From a virus, in IMG/VR virus record IMGVR_UViG_3300025769_013579, positions 1 to 37,994 of that record: a stretch of 37,994 nucleotides of DNA. One strand, 5' to 3'. The stretch's first letter is position 1. Each line of letters begins with the position of its first letter. A model generated the notes under the pieces. It was not told where the DNA came from. It searched no databases and saw only the letters and a program-made list of their open reading frames with translations. The position numbers and the translations under genes are program-made. Below, piece by piece: positions 20,124 to 27,416 of the stretch.

Positions 20124-20414
20124 TCAATCCTCCTTTAGAATATCAAACAATTGGTTCTTATCGTCTTCGCTAAGACCTGTTTGATTGGAGGCTTGATCCT
20201 TCTTATAAACCAGAGTTGCTAGCTTGACTAGCTGTTCGTTGCTTCGTTGTAGTGTTTCCACAAATTTAGCGGCTGTGGGACCGGAATCTGAATAACGATC
20301 TTTAGAAACACTCATATACTCCTTTAAGTTGTCTAGGAGCATTTCTGTTTCTTGTCTGTCCCTGTTAATGTTTTCTAGGGCTTGTTCGATTAGTGAGTTG
20401 AGATCTTTCTTCAT
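20124..20414 (-). CDS. Small helical protein of unknown function (96 aa)
   Basis: A 96-residue, charged and mostly helical protein beginning MKKDLNSLIEQALENI. It has heptad-like spacing of hydrophobics through residues 5-30 and 60-75, so a short coiled coil is likely. No cysteine or catalytic motif is visible. It lies between the late sigma factor (9 nt upstream stop) and the lysin gene, whose ribosome site is embedded in its last codons, so the two are likely co-translated. The ATG has no clear Shine-Dalgarno at normal distance. It could be a tail chaperone, a sigma-associated factor or a hub assembly protein; nothing in the sequence decides this. Confidence 0.68.
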   Translation of the reverse strand: MKKDLNSLIEQALENINRDRQETEMLLDNLKEYMSVSKDRYSDSGPTAAKFVETLQRSNEQLVKLATLVYKKDQASNQTGLSEDDKNQLFDILKED

Positions 20415-20429
20415 ACAATAAATAGAATG

Positions 20430-21116
20430 TTAAGAAATTTCTCCTTCATTCCACTTCTTTTTAAAGGTCCTGTATCTTTCCCGCATTTTGTTGAGGGCAC
20501 TCACGATTTGCTTTGTGTTGAGACCTGTGATCTCTCGCATATACAGATAGACTGCTTTCTTGTTAAAGATTTCTATTTGTTCTATGTTTTCCATCAAAGT
20601 GATGACGGCATTGAGAACTTTCTCTTCGTTGGGCTTTAGAGTGAGGTTTTGCCAGCTATTGATTTCACCGAGGAGTGAGAGCCAGAATTCCTTTTCCTCG
20701 ATATCAGTCATCAGGTCGCCCTCAGTCCCTGATATTGCTTCTACTTCCCTAACCATTTCGTCATAATTAACTTCACGGCGGTTCTTCTTCGTTTGTTTCT
20801 TAGCCTTATGCGTGAACCAGTTCTTTGTTACGACTGAGAAGTAGGAGAAGGCTTTCTTGTTCTTGGAGGGGTCAAACTTTCCTAGAATAGTTGTAAGCCA
20901 GATCTTACAGTCGTCCTTGTGGTATTCAATATTCTCAAGGGAAGTAAATTTATAAGTATAGACAATCTTATCTACGAGTTCATCAAAAGCAGGTTGAATA
21001 TGTTCTGTATAAAGCTTTGTTCTTTGTGATAAGCTGTCTGTGTTGCAATATTCTACAATCGCCTGTTCTGTTACTTCCGTAAAGTAATAATTGTTCTTTT
21101 TCTTTTTCCTAGGCAT
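20430..21116 (-). CDS. gp55: Late-transcription sigma factor, T4 gp55-like (228 aa)
   Basis: After a basic start (MPRKKKKNNYYF) comes the core pattern of T4 gp55-type sigma factors: AFDELVDKIVYTYKF, CKIWLTTILGKFDPSKNKK, then AFSYFSVVTKNWFTHKAKK, a reduced sigma region 2 with the aromatic melting-type motif. T4 gp55 (185 aa) directs host RNA polymerase to late promoters together with gp33 and the gp45 clamp. I chose the ATG at 21116, which overlaps the previous stop by 8 nt (ATGCCTAG), over a TTG at 21185 that would add 23 residues lying wholly within the preceding gene. The C-terminal part (about 150-228) is longer than in T4 and helical. It sits directly before the tail genes it probably helps to express. 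Confidence 0.87.
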   Translation of the reverse strand: MPRKKKKNNYYFTEVTEQAIVEYCNTDSLSQRTKLYTEHIQPAFDELVDKIVYTYKFTSLENIEYHKDDCKIWLTTILGKFDPSKNKKAFSYFSVVTKNWFTHKAKKQTKKNRREVNYDEMVREVEAISGTEGDLMTDIEEKEFWLSLLGEINSWQNLTLKPNEEKVLNAVITLMENIEQIEIFNKKAVYLYMREITGLNTKQIVSALNKMRERYRTFKKKWNEGEIS

Positions 21117-21417
21117 TTTCAGTCTCTGTTTCTGTTCTAGTAAGATCCTCATTGGCTTTGAGATATTCTTGGACTTCGTCAGCAAGATTACTGGTATGCA
21201 TCAAAAGCTTCTCCAATGTGGAGTCACCGTAGAAAAGTTCACGCCCATAAACGTCAGTTAAATGTGCTTCATACTCTGCAATAGATTCCAAGACGATTCT
21301 TGTCTCTTCGTTCGTCATTTCCAAATAACTTAAGAGACTGCGGGTATACCAAACAAAAACAATATTAACAACCATTGAGGATATTAAAGCGATCGTTAAA
21401 AGCGTTGTGGTAATCAT
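21109..21417 (-). CDS. Small membrane-anchored phage protein (102 aa)
   Basis: Residues about 3-24 (TTTLLTIALISSMVVNIVFV) form one N-terminal transmembrane helix, followed by WYTRSLLSYL and a soluble acidic helical tail. The segment YEAHLTDVYGRELFYGDSTL, with later LLMHTSNLADEV, resembles a small protein often found beside the late sigma gene in marine T4-like phages; its function is not known to me. There is no cleavable signal site, so it is probably an inner-membrane protein with a cytosolic tail or the reverse. Its ATG overlaps the stop of the zinc-ribbon gene (ATGA) and its end overlaps the sigma factor start. Confidence 0.78.
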   Translation of the reverse strand: MITTTLLTIALISSMVVNIVFVWYTRSLLSYLEMTNEETRIVLESIAEYEAHLTDVYGRELFYGDSTLEKLLMHTSNLADEVQEYLKANEDLTRTETETENA

Positions 21418-21677
21418 TTTTTCTTATAAACCCGATTCTTTTTTTGCTTCTTGTAGGCTTCTAACTCTTGTTTGCCTTCTTGGATTGCTTTTTCTACTTG
21501 ACTTCCTGTTTTCTCTTTGGTATTATAGCATTTTTTTGTTACTTGTAAAACGTTGGAAAGGTTTTTCTGTATGTTCTGTGATTTACAGTTGGTACACTCC
21601 GCCCCTTTGGCGTTATATGCGTGCCGGATGCTTACTTGTTCTTTACAGTCCAAACAGTCGTAGACGTACAGAGGCAT
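21414..21677 (-). CDS. FmdB-type zinc-ribbon protein (87 aa)
   Basis: The N-terminus MPLYVYDCLDC is the FmdB/CxxC zinc-ribbon opening. Two CxxC pairs (C8-x2-C11 and C28-x2-C31, the second within GAECTNCKSQ) would bind one zinc. After the ribbon comes a Lys-rich helical tail ending NRVYKKK, suited to binding nucleic acid or acidic protein. FmdB-type ribbons are small putative regulatory proteins; no reaction is known. The ATG overlaps the stop of the 54-residue gene (TAATG), and its own stop overlaps the next ATG. The proximity to the late sigma factor makes a role in transcription possible, but this is inference. Confidence 0.82.
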   Translation of the reverse strand: MPLYVYDCLDCKEQVSIRHAYNAKGAECTNCKSQNIQKNLSNVLQVTKKCYNTKEKTGSQVEKAIQEGKQELEAYKKQKKNRVYKKK

Positions 21678-21841
21678 TATTCAGTTGCTGTTTTGACTGA
21701 AGGTGGGTTGGTTACAACGATTTCATCGTTCTGTACTTCTAGGTTCCAGTCCGATAGAAGTTCTGTAATATCTGTTTGTTCTGCTAGACACTTCTGTAGT
21801 GTCATTAGCAATGCACCAACGGCTTGATCTGAAAGTTTCAT
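21677..21841 (-). CDS. Conserved-looking small phage protein (54 aa)
   Basis: A short frame from ATG 21841 to TAA 21677, beginning MKLSDQAVGALLMTLQKCLA and ending VTNPPSVKTATE. It has a strong AGGAG ribosome site 6-7 nt upstream, lying at the end of the glycosyltransferase gene, and a TAATG overlap with the next start; together these make it a convincing gene despite its length. Predicted form: one amphipathic helix, an acidic middle (EQTDITELLSDW) and a short strand. The pattern resembles small proteins found in other T4-like marine phages, from memory only. No function can be assigned. Confidence 0.8.
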   Translation of the reverse strand: MKLSDQAVGALLMTLQKCLAEQTDITELLSDWNLEVQNDEIVVTNPPSVKTATE

Positions 21842-21842
21842 T

Positions 21843-22649
21843 TTAGTCTCCTTTGATTATAAAATCATCAATATTTGGCTCAATATCATTATTGATATGC
21901 CTTATTATATCTAAAAACTGATTGTAGTTATCTTTAAATGGTCTTTTAAAATTGCAAGCGACATAAAGATTATTCTTTAATTTATTTAAATCCACTGACC
22001 ACCAACTTCTATCAATCCAAAAATTCTTAGTATCTACTGACCTTCTAACATGATGAACGCTTATGTCTGATTCGTTAATCAACACTCTCATAAGGGATTC
22101 ATCAGAAAACTTAGTCCATGGATTTGATATATCCTCATTATTGTCATAAACTTTCGTGCCGACAAGTGATTCTATTCTTTCTTGAAAAGAAAGATTATCT
22201 GGATTTATTAATCTCTGAAAAACTTTAGATTCAGCAGTCATTGTGCTAATGGGAAATTTTCCTTCCCCAGAGATTCCACCATAAACTTCAGACCCTACTG
22301 CTAGAAGGTGATTTTTAGGTCTTTGTGAAGTTCTATCAGAATAGTATTCTCTCTGTAGCGGGATAGTATCAATATCTTCTATCATACACACTTCGTCTTC
22401 GTATTTGGTAGCCAAAAAATGACGAGCAAACTTAGCTTGATTTGCTGTGTGAATTCCCTCAACAGGCTTAAATAAACGAACCTCGCAAAAAGTTCTCATA
22501 TGATTTACAACAGGATCAGCATCATCCCGATCTGTTATAAAAGCTAAACTTACTTTAACTCCTGGGAAGTACAGGTCCCACGCTTTACAACAGATTGGCA
22601 AAAAGTCTTTAAATGCCTCATCAGTAGACAATATGACCCTATCGAACAT
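21843..22649 (-). CDS. GT-A-fold glycosyltransferase-like protein (268 aa)
   Basis: The N-terminal half has the Rossmann-like strand pattern of GT-A enzymes (FDRVILSTDEAF, then VKVSLAFITDRDD), with a DxD-type metal/nucleotide-sugar site in MIEDIDTIPL (E91-D92-I93-D94). The later WTKFSDESLMRVL and FWIDRSWWSVDL segments fit an acceptor-binding half. No membrane segment is present, so it would act in the cytosol or at the membrane face. It is the last gene of the carbohydrate cassette in transcription order and is preceded by AGAGGAA. Donor and acceptor sugars cannot be read from the sequence. Confidence in a GT-A fold is good; the family number is not determined. Confidence 0.75.
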   Translation of the reverse strand: MFDRVILSTDEAFKDFLPICCKAWDLYFPGVKVSLAFITDRDDADPVVNHMRTFCEVRLFKPVEGIHTANQAKFARHFLATKYEDEVCMIEDIDTIPLQREYYSDRTSQRPKNHLLAVGSEVYGGISGEGKFPISTMTAESKVFQRLINPDNLSFQERIESLVGTKVYDNNEDISNPWTKFSDESLMRVLINESDISVHHVRRSVDTKNFWIDRSWWSVDLNKLKNNLYVACNFKRPFKDNYNQFLDIIRHINNDIEPNIDDFIIKGD

Positions 22650-22659
22650 ATTAATTCCT

Positions 22660-23214
22660 CTATATAACTTTTAAAATTGGAACTTTATCTTTTTCTTTTT
22701 GGTTTTGGTAAATTACTTTTATATTATTGTCTAAGAATTTTCTTTCATCAAGATATTTTCTTCCGCTAGGTCCAGCAATATAAGTTTCAGCATTATGTAT
22801 TTTACAGATCTCTAACAGCCTGTCAGTGCCCTTCTGGTCTGTTTCTTTATCATATACTATCTTTGTCTTTATATTAAGAAAACTGCAAATCTTTTTGATG
22901 ATATCTATATTTGTATGCATTAAACTTTTTTGAATACAGTCATCAAACTCGTCCAAAGTCTTTTGATATTCGGGCAGTTTTCTTTTGATATTGTCCCAGT
23001 CTTTCACTTCGTTAATATACTGTTTGGTTGTTATGTTGTGCATTCCTCGATTTACACTCATAGTGTGCCACCTATCATTCATGTTGAATCTATTTTGAAA
23101 TCCACCTTTTTCATATTGACAATGTGACAGAATAACAAATATATCAGCTTCCTCTACCTTTTTAAAGAAGGGGTACCAAGGCATAAAATTAGGTTGATGT
23201 ATTGATATTTTCAT
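22660..23214 (-). CDS. WbqC-like protein (184 aa)
   Basis: The opening MKISIHQPNFMPWYPFFKKV and the following ADIFVILSHCQYEKGGFQNR match the WbqC family pattern (HQPxxxPWxGxxxK, DxFVxxDxxQ, xxxxxNRN). WbqC-like proteins occur in O-antigen and glycan clusters and are thought to modify or transfer groups on amino sugars; the exact reaction is not settled. The TYIAGPSGRKYLDERKF segment near residue 142 is another family feature. The neighbours are a methyltransferase and a glycosyltransferase, consistent with work on one sugar. Length (184) is slightly short of the usual 200-250. Confidence 0.83.
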   Translation of the reverse strand: MKISIHQPNFMPWYPFFKKVEEADIFVILSHCQYEKGGFQNRFNMNDRWHTMSVNRGMHNITTKQYINEVKDWDNIKRKLPEYQKTLDEFDDCIQKSLMHTNIDIIKKICSFLNIKTKIVYDKETDQKGTDRLLEICKIHNAETYIAGPSGRKYLDERKFLDNNIKVIYQNQKEKDKVPILKVI

Positions 23215-23217
23215 TTT

Positions 23218-23730
23218 TTATTTTAATACAGTAAATTGAGGTGCGCCACGCTCAGTGCCTTCAAGTATTATCTCTTTTCCTAGTTTTAATAATTCATTTA
23301 CAATATTTCTTTCTTTTTTTCTATATGTATCATCAACTATAATAACAGTATCTTCTATATCGAACAAGCCTATATTATCTATTATCTTATGCCTGTCTCC
23401 ATATACTGGACCGTCTATTAGTATCATAGAATATTCCTTAGGAAGCTGATTAGTTAAACAATTTACGTCGTACCAGCCACCTACAAGAGGTGCATGAATA
23501 TAATTAAGGTTATTGTTTTTAATCGTCATCCACCTTTTGTCTTGCTCTACGCTATAAGTTTTCCAATAGTTAGACAAAAATTCTGTACTTGTTAGTCCTG
23601 CCCCTATCTCTAAAACTATTTCACCATGAGGGATGTTCTCTATAATCCACTCAGCAGCCTCCCTCACCATGCCTGAACCGCCCCAAGTAAAACTATCCAA
23701 TGTTTTCTTCTGTGAATCTGATATCGTCAT
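23218..23730 (-). CDS. Class I SAM-dependent methyltransferase-like protein (170 aa)
   Basis: Motif I of Rossmann methyltransferases is visible as IVLEIGAGLTSTEFLS (about 38-53), followed by an acidic strand end (YSVEQDKRW) that would hold the ribose of S-adenosylmethionine. EYSMILIDGPVYGDRHK (near 99-115) and DTVIIVDDTYRKKE look like the motif IV region. The protein is short for the class, but complete to a natural stop. Given its place in the sugar cassette it probably O-methylates a glycan or modifies a sugar intermediate (inference). The ATG follows the stop of a gene-tail remnant by 3 nt. Confidence 0.78.
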   Translation of the reverse strand: MTISDSQKKTLDSFTWGGSGMVREAAEWIIENIPHGEIVLEIGAGLTSTEFLSNYWKTYSVEQDKRWMTIKNNNLNYIHAPLVGGWYDVNCLTNQLPKEYSMILIDGPVYGDRHKIIDNIGLFDIEDTVIIVDDTYRKKERNIVNELLKLGKEIILEGTERGAPQFTVLK

Positions 23731-23733
23731 ATT

Positions 23734-23841
23734 TTACCCGTATTGTTTAGCCATTTTTTTAAAATCACTTGGAGCAAACTCTCGGTGGTGCAAGTACCAT
23801 AAATTATGTTCTGGGTTGTATTCATTACATTTTTTCTTCCG
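23734..23841 (-). pseudogene. Duplicated C-terminal tail of the NodB-like gene (remnant, 35 codons)
   Basis: The 108 nt between two methyltransferase genes have no usable start but form 35 sense codons plus TAA. They encode NEYNPEHNLWYLHHREFAP followed by a short Lys-rich end. This nearly repeats the last 30 residues of the neighbouring deacetylase-like protein (NEYNPEHNLWYLHHREIAP) at 24474-24560, and the DNA is visibly similar. The stretch is in frame with, and directly after, the TAG stop of the 23842-24474 methyltransferase. The simplest reading is the tail left when a second deacetylase-type gene was replaced by recombination. Read-through of the TAG to give an extended protein is a less likely alternative. 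Confidence 0.72.
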
Positions 23842-24474
23842 CTAAATGGTTTTCTTTACTAGATAAATCTCTCGTTGATTATTATAAACTACTTGATAGT
23901 CATTGTTATTTTCTAAGAAGTTTACGACTGCTAAAGGAGTCTGACTGAAGTTGGTAAGGCGATTCATATCATCTAGACATATTATAGTTACGTCTAGTTG
24001 TGCCATAAGATTTATGTCGCCTAGTAAATGGTCGGCATACTGTAGTCCATCAACAAAGGCTGCCACATATGGTTTATTTTTCTCTAGCTGATGGTAAAGC
24101 TCTGGATGATTGGAATTTTCTTGGATGACAGAAACTGTTCGTGATTCTAAAAACGGTTTTAAGTTTTGTTTAAATTTCTCAAAAGGGTACGGCTTTCCAT
24201 AAGATTCGGGCATCTCATCCCATCCAGACTCAAAGGGATCTATGACCGTAACGTTAACGTCATGACGTTCTGCTATGGCGGCTAATTTTTGTGTGCCTAC
24301 ACCGAAGCCAGCACCTATTTCAATAATATTACCTCTTATAGAGGGCAGGACAGAATTAATGATAATACTCAAACGATCAGTGTGGGGATCTTGTTGATCG
24401 GTAAATAAACTTGCTGACTGTTTGATTACACTAACAATATCTTTTAATTTTGGTAAGGATTTATCTGTCATCAT
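23842..24474 (-). CDS. Class I SAM-dependent methyltransferase (210 aa)
   Basis: Motif I is clear as GNIIEIGAGFGVGTQKLA, with an acidic VTVIDPFESGWDE after strand 2 and a VAAFVDGLQYADHLLGDI segment like that of the Methyltransf_24 group, including the conserved D-G pair. CLDDMNRL fits the metal or substrate loop. Likely role: methylating a sugar or glycan intermediate of the cassette. I place the start at 24474 because ATGATGA there overlaps the stop of the upstream gene with GGAT before it; an ATG at 24489 would add five residues but lies deeper inside the neighbour. After its TAG the same frame continues into the tail remnant. Confidence 0.82.
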   Translation of the reverse strand: MMTDKSLPKLKDIVSVIKQSASLFTDQQDPHTDRLSIIINSVLPSIRGNIIEIGAGFGVGTQKLAAIAERHDVNVTVIDPFESGWDEMPESYGKPYPFEKFKQNLKPFLESRTVSVIQENSNHPELYHQLEKNKPYVAAFVDGLQYADHLLGDINLMAQLDVTIICLDDMNRLTNFSQTPLAVVNFLENNNDYQVVYNNQREIYLVKKTI

Positions 24475-25046
24475 AATAAGCCAATCCATTTTTTGAAATG
24501 TTCTGGGGCTATTTCTCTATGGTGGAGGTACCACAAATTATGCTCTGGGTTGTATTCATTATATTCACAACACAACCAGCCGTCTTCAAACTTTACTAAC
24601 TCTATGTCATGTTCTTGACATATTTTTTCTGTATGTTTATTCCATTTATTAAACGGAGGTACGAATATTCTACTCTTGGCCAACGAGCAACTCACTAGTA
24701 TGCTCATTTCTTGTGCAGAAAATTCTAAAAGTCGATGATCTACATGTACTAATCCATGCGAAGCTGAAATGACCCTGTCAGGTATTTCAGGAATGCCGAT
24801 TTTATCTATTTTGTAGAATATCCTGTGGTCACTATAAGCATTATAAATCTTAGGAAATATTCTTTGTGAAGTTACAGGATCTGAAGAATCTGACATATCA
24901 TTTACACATGGAGATATGCAGTACAATACCTGTGCATCTGGGTATTTTTTTAGTATCTGATAGGCTAAAATATTAGCGTGCTCTAAATCTGTATTGATGC
25001 ATATGTCATCAAACCGAAAAACTTTTCTAGTCTTGTCTAGTTTCAT
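24471..25046 (-). CDS. NodB-like polysaccharide deacetylase-type protein (191 aa)
   Basis: The sequence carries the layout of carbohydrate esterase family 4: an N-terminal FRFDDICINTD (D13-D14, the first the likely catalytic base and the second a metal ligand), a SASHGLVHVDHR block (H97 and H101 as metal ligands), and FVPPFNKWN in the place of the RPPxG motif. CE4 enzymes remove N- or O-acetyl groups from sugars. It has no signal peptide, so it would act in the cytosol on a precursor. At 191 residues it is about the size of a minimal NodB domain. The C-terminal motif NEYNPEHNLWYLHHREIAP is repeated as a remnant at 23734-23841. Function is inferred from motifs only. Confidence 0.75.
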   Translation of the reverse strand: MKLDKTRKVFRFDDICINTDLEHANILAYQILKKYPDAQVLYCISPCVNDMSDSSDPVTSQRIFPKIYNAYSDHRIFYKIDKIGIPEIPDRVISASHGLVHVDHRLLEFSAQEMSILVSCSLAKSRIFVPPFNKWNKHTEKICQEHDIELVKFEDGWLCCEYNEYNPEHNLWYLHHREIAPEHFKKWIGLL

Positions 25047-25062
25047 TTTCTATCCACTCATT

Positions 25063-25911
25063 TCAAGACTTTAAGTCCCTATAGATATCTAGGAGCATAA
25101 TAGCTCTTTTGTCATATGTATGTTCTTTGGCGAGAGATAGACCATTCTCGGCTATTGTATCCAAGAGATCATATTTTTTTAAGTACTTATCAACTTTTTC
25201 TGTTAAACCTTGTTGGTCTCTGTACATGAGACAGTTATATTCATCTTTGAATCCAAGCTCTAAATACTGCGGGTTGTAATTTGTCAGCAATACGGTTCCG
25301 CACCCTATCGTCTCAAAGCTGCGGTAATTTATGTCATTTGATAGATTCATATTAAAGTGAATCCAATAAGAATTAATCTTATCTACCATTGCATCACCAA
25401 GAACCCAGATGTCTGGCTGGAGGTTGTATCTTTCATTTAAAAAGTTAAGAACCCCCGATCTATTCAATAGCGATCCGCAGAATCCTATGTCTTTTGTCTT
25501 TTCGATGTCCCGTTTATGTATCAGTGTATCATCATAACAATTGGGAAACCAAATACTAACATCATTCAAGTAATCTTTTGTTGATTGAAGTATTTTACTA
25601 TACTTTCCCTGGTTAAAAGTGTTTATATAAGGTGTCATTGTTCGACAGTGAGCATCTATACTCCACAACAACTTAATACAATCCATATCTTCTAGGCTTG
25701 GTAGCCAACCACTTGTGTCATAGTTTTCTAAATTAATAATAAGATCATAGTGGTCATTTATGATATTTTTATTTTCAAAATTATTATGCCCCAAGCCCCA
25801 TACCACGACACTACAACCCAGCTTCTCTAGAGACCTTTTCATTGAAAAGCATTCTCTAAAGTTTCGATTCTGTTCGTGTCTTCCGTTTTCTTGGATTATA
25901 AGAATTTTCAT
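25063..25911 (-). CDS. GT-B-type glycosyltransferase (282 aa)
   Basis: I use the ATG at 25911 (MKILIIQENGRHEQN), which overlaps the dehydrogenase stop as TAATG; an upstream extension within the neighbour is unlikely. The C-terminal half has the GT-B donor pocket pattern of CgeB/GT1-like enzymes: DIGFCGSLLNRSGVL, then the block SFETIGCGTVLLTNYNPQYL with the acidic residue that contacts the nucleotide sugar, and EYNCLMYRDQQGLTEKVDKY. The N-terminal half is a degenerate Rossmann domain (VVVWGLGHNNF, YDLIINLENYD). There are no membrane segments. It probably transfers one sugar in the pathway encoded by the cassette; substrates are unknown. Confidence 0.82.
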   Translation of the reverse strand: MKILIIQENGRHEQNRNFRECFSMKRSLEKLGCSVVVWGLGHNNFENKNIINDHYDLIINLENYDTSGWLPSLEDMDCIKLLWSIDAHCRTMTPYINTFNQGKYSKILQSTKDYLNDVSIWFPNCYDDTLIHKRDIEKTKDIGFCGSLLNRSGVLNFLNERYNLQPDIWVLGDAMVDKINSYWIHFNMNLSNDINYRSFETIGCGTVLLTNYNPQYLELGFKDEYNCLMYRDQQGLTEKVDKYLKKYDLLDTIAENGLSLAKEHTYDKRAIMLLDIYRDLKS

Positions 25912-26747
25912 TATGATGTGGCTCCAGGGATCTCTTCCCAGTCTCTTGTTTTTCGAACTTCTAGGTTCTTCTCCCAAGCTGCCTGTAAAACTAATGGATT
26001 TACATCCAACTCTTTAGCAATGTTTATAAATGCATTTATATCTTTAGGGAAACACTTTCCGCCAAACCCAAGCTCTCCATCGTACCCAGGGACTGAATGG
26101 TGGGAATTCCCAACTCTTCCGTCGGATAAAAATCCCTCTTTGGCTGCTTCCCAATCAACTCCTAGTTCATTAGACATTTGAAGCATTTCATTCATATATG
26201 AAATCTTTACTGAGAAAAAGCAGTTAGCCATATATTTTATGAACTGTGCTGTCGTTACATCTGTTGTTATGATCTTCTTATAAGGAAATCTTTTCCTATA
26301 AAATTCTTCTAACTTATCAGTGTGCTCTTTGTCTCCGCCTATCACAATCCTTGTAGCATTGATAAAATCAAGGTTTGCACTTCTTTCGGTTAAAAACTCT
26401 GGGTTAAAAACTATGTTTAGATCTGGGTATTGTTCTATAAACTTTTCCACTGATCCTGGAGGGACTGATGATTTGATAATATAAATCCTATCTCTATTTC
26501 CGATTTTAATCTTTTGGACTTCCTGCAATACACCCTCAATGATGGATGTATCGACTCTACCAAGGTCATCAACCTTCATAGGAGTTGGAACACAGATGAA
26601 AACATATTCACTATTGATCACTGTATCTTCTAGTGTGTTAATTGACCTCAATGGATCCTTGTCATAGATCCTAACATCACAAAACAAACTAAATCCATTT
26701 GCTATGGCATTTCCAACGAAACCATTACCTAAAATTCCTATTGTCAT
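25911..26747 (-). CDS. UDP-glucose/GDP-mannose dehydrogenase-type protein lacking the C-terminal domain (278 aa)
   Basis: The NAD-binding motif GILGNGFVGNA is at residues 4-14, ICVPTPM at 51-57, the proton-relay segment FNPEFLTERSA at 114-124, the conserved FIKYMANC with K171 and N175, and the active-site cysteine in GFGGKCFPKD (C232). Family members oxidise the C6 hydroxyl of UDP-glucose or similar to a uronic acid in two NAD steps through a thioester at this Cys. Standard enzymes have 390-450 residues with a third UDP-binding domain; this frame stops about 45 residues after the cysteine, so the third domain is absent though all catalytic residues remain. It is translationally coupled to both neighbours (ATGA, TAATG). 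Substrate is uncertain. Confidence 0.88.
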   Translation of the reverse strand: MTIGILGNGFVGNAIANGFSLFCDVRIYDKDPLRSINTLEDTVINSEYVFICVPTPMKVDDLGRVDTSIIEGVLQEVQKIKIGNRDRIYIIKSSVPPGSVEKFIEQYPDLNIVFNPEFLTERSANLDFINATRIVIGGDKEHTDKLEEFYRKRFPYKKIITTDVTTAQFIKYMANCFFSVKISYMNEMLQMSNELGVDWEAAKEGFLSDGRVGNSHHSVPGYDGELGFGGKCFPKDINAFINIAKELDVNPLVLQAAWEKNLEVRKTRDWEEIPGATS

Positions 26748-27415
26748 CTTAAACTCCTTAATGCCTCTCTCAATGAGGCTCTATGTTCTTCTAGGGGCAT
26801 ATTGTTTTTATCATATACTTGCCCAACAAATTCTAGTCCATCTCTTTCTGTGGGAAATGGTCTTTTTTGAAAAAATTCATCATGAACCATGCTATCCTGG
26901 CTTACAACTGGGTAGATACTTTCTCTAAGAAAGTTTTGATCAACTTGCCAAAAGTTGCCGATTCTTTTATAATCTTCTATCAGGGAAACCATATTACTCA
27001 ACAATGGCTTCTTGCACCCCCACATGCCGCCAAGTATTTCAGTTCCATGATGTGGGTGGTCTCGCATTATATGGAAACTTTTATTACTATGTTCCCATTC
27101 TTCAACCGCCATTCTCTCACGATTCCCAAGTCTTGAATCGCAATCTCTAGATATCATGATTGATACATCAGGATCACTAGCAGCATAAAATCTCCAAAAC
27201 ATACCTGTCCAGTCACCGTCTTCGTCCATTAGGACAATCTCTGTATTTTGAAAATCATCCAGTTGCTTAACAATGTCTTCAGGAACAGATTTGCCAAGGT
27301 AGTATCGACAAACCCACCCTGGGTAATGCTCTTGAGCTAGCCTAGCATTTTCAATGGCTCCGATGGTGTATTTCTTGTCGTCACCCCACAGACTAAAAGT
27401 TATGACCTTCTTCAT
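26744..27415 (-). CDS. GT-A-like glycosyltransferase (223 aa)
   Basis: I use the ATG at 27415 (MKKVITFSLWGDDKKY), 1 nt after the stop of the FkbM gene; a longer frame upstream lies inside that gene. The pattern is that of GT-A sugar transferases: an N-terminal FSLWGDDKKYTIGAIENA, WVCRYYLGKSVP, and a DxD site in ISRDCDSRLGNRE (D91-C92-D93). The later ILGGMWGCKKPLL and WQVDQNFLRESIYP fit the catalytic/acceptor half. Enzymes of this shape are common in O-antigen and capsule clusters. It has no membrane segment. It ends with ATGA over the start of the dehydrogenase. Donor and acceptor are not known. Confidence 0.77.
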   Translation of the reverse strand: MKKVITFSLWGDDKKYTIGAIENARLAQEHYPGWVCRYYLGKSVPEDIVKQLDDFQNTEIVLMDEDGDWTGMFWRFYAASDPDVSIMISRDCDSRLGNRERMAVEEWEHSNKSFHIMRDHPHHGTEILGGMWGCKKPLLSNMVSLIEDYKRIGNFWQVDQNFLRESIYPVVSQDSMVHDEFFQKRPFPTERDGLEFVGQVYDKNNMPLEEHRASLREALRSLR

Positions 27416-27416
27416 G

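Noticed and set aside
21117-21185. N-terminal extension of the late sigma factor from a TTG at 21185
   Set aside because: The extra 23 residues lie wholly within the membrane-protein gene, with no ribosome site, whereas the ATG at 21116 gives the usual short overlap.
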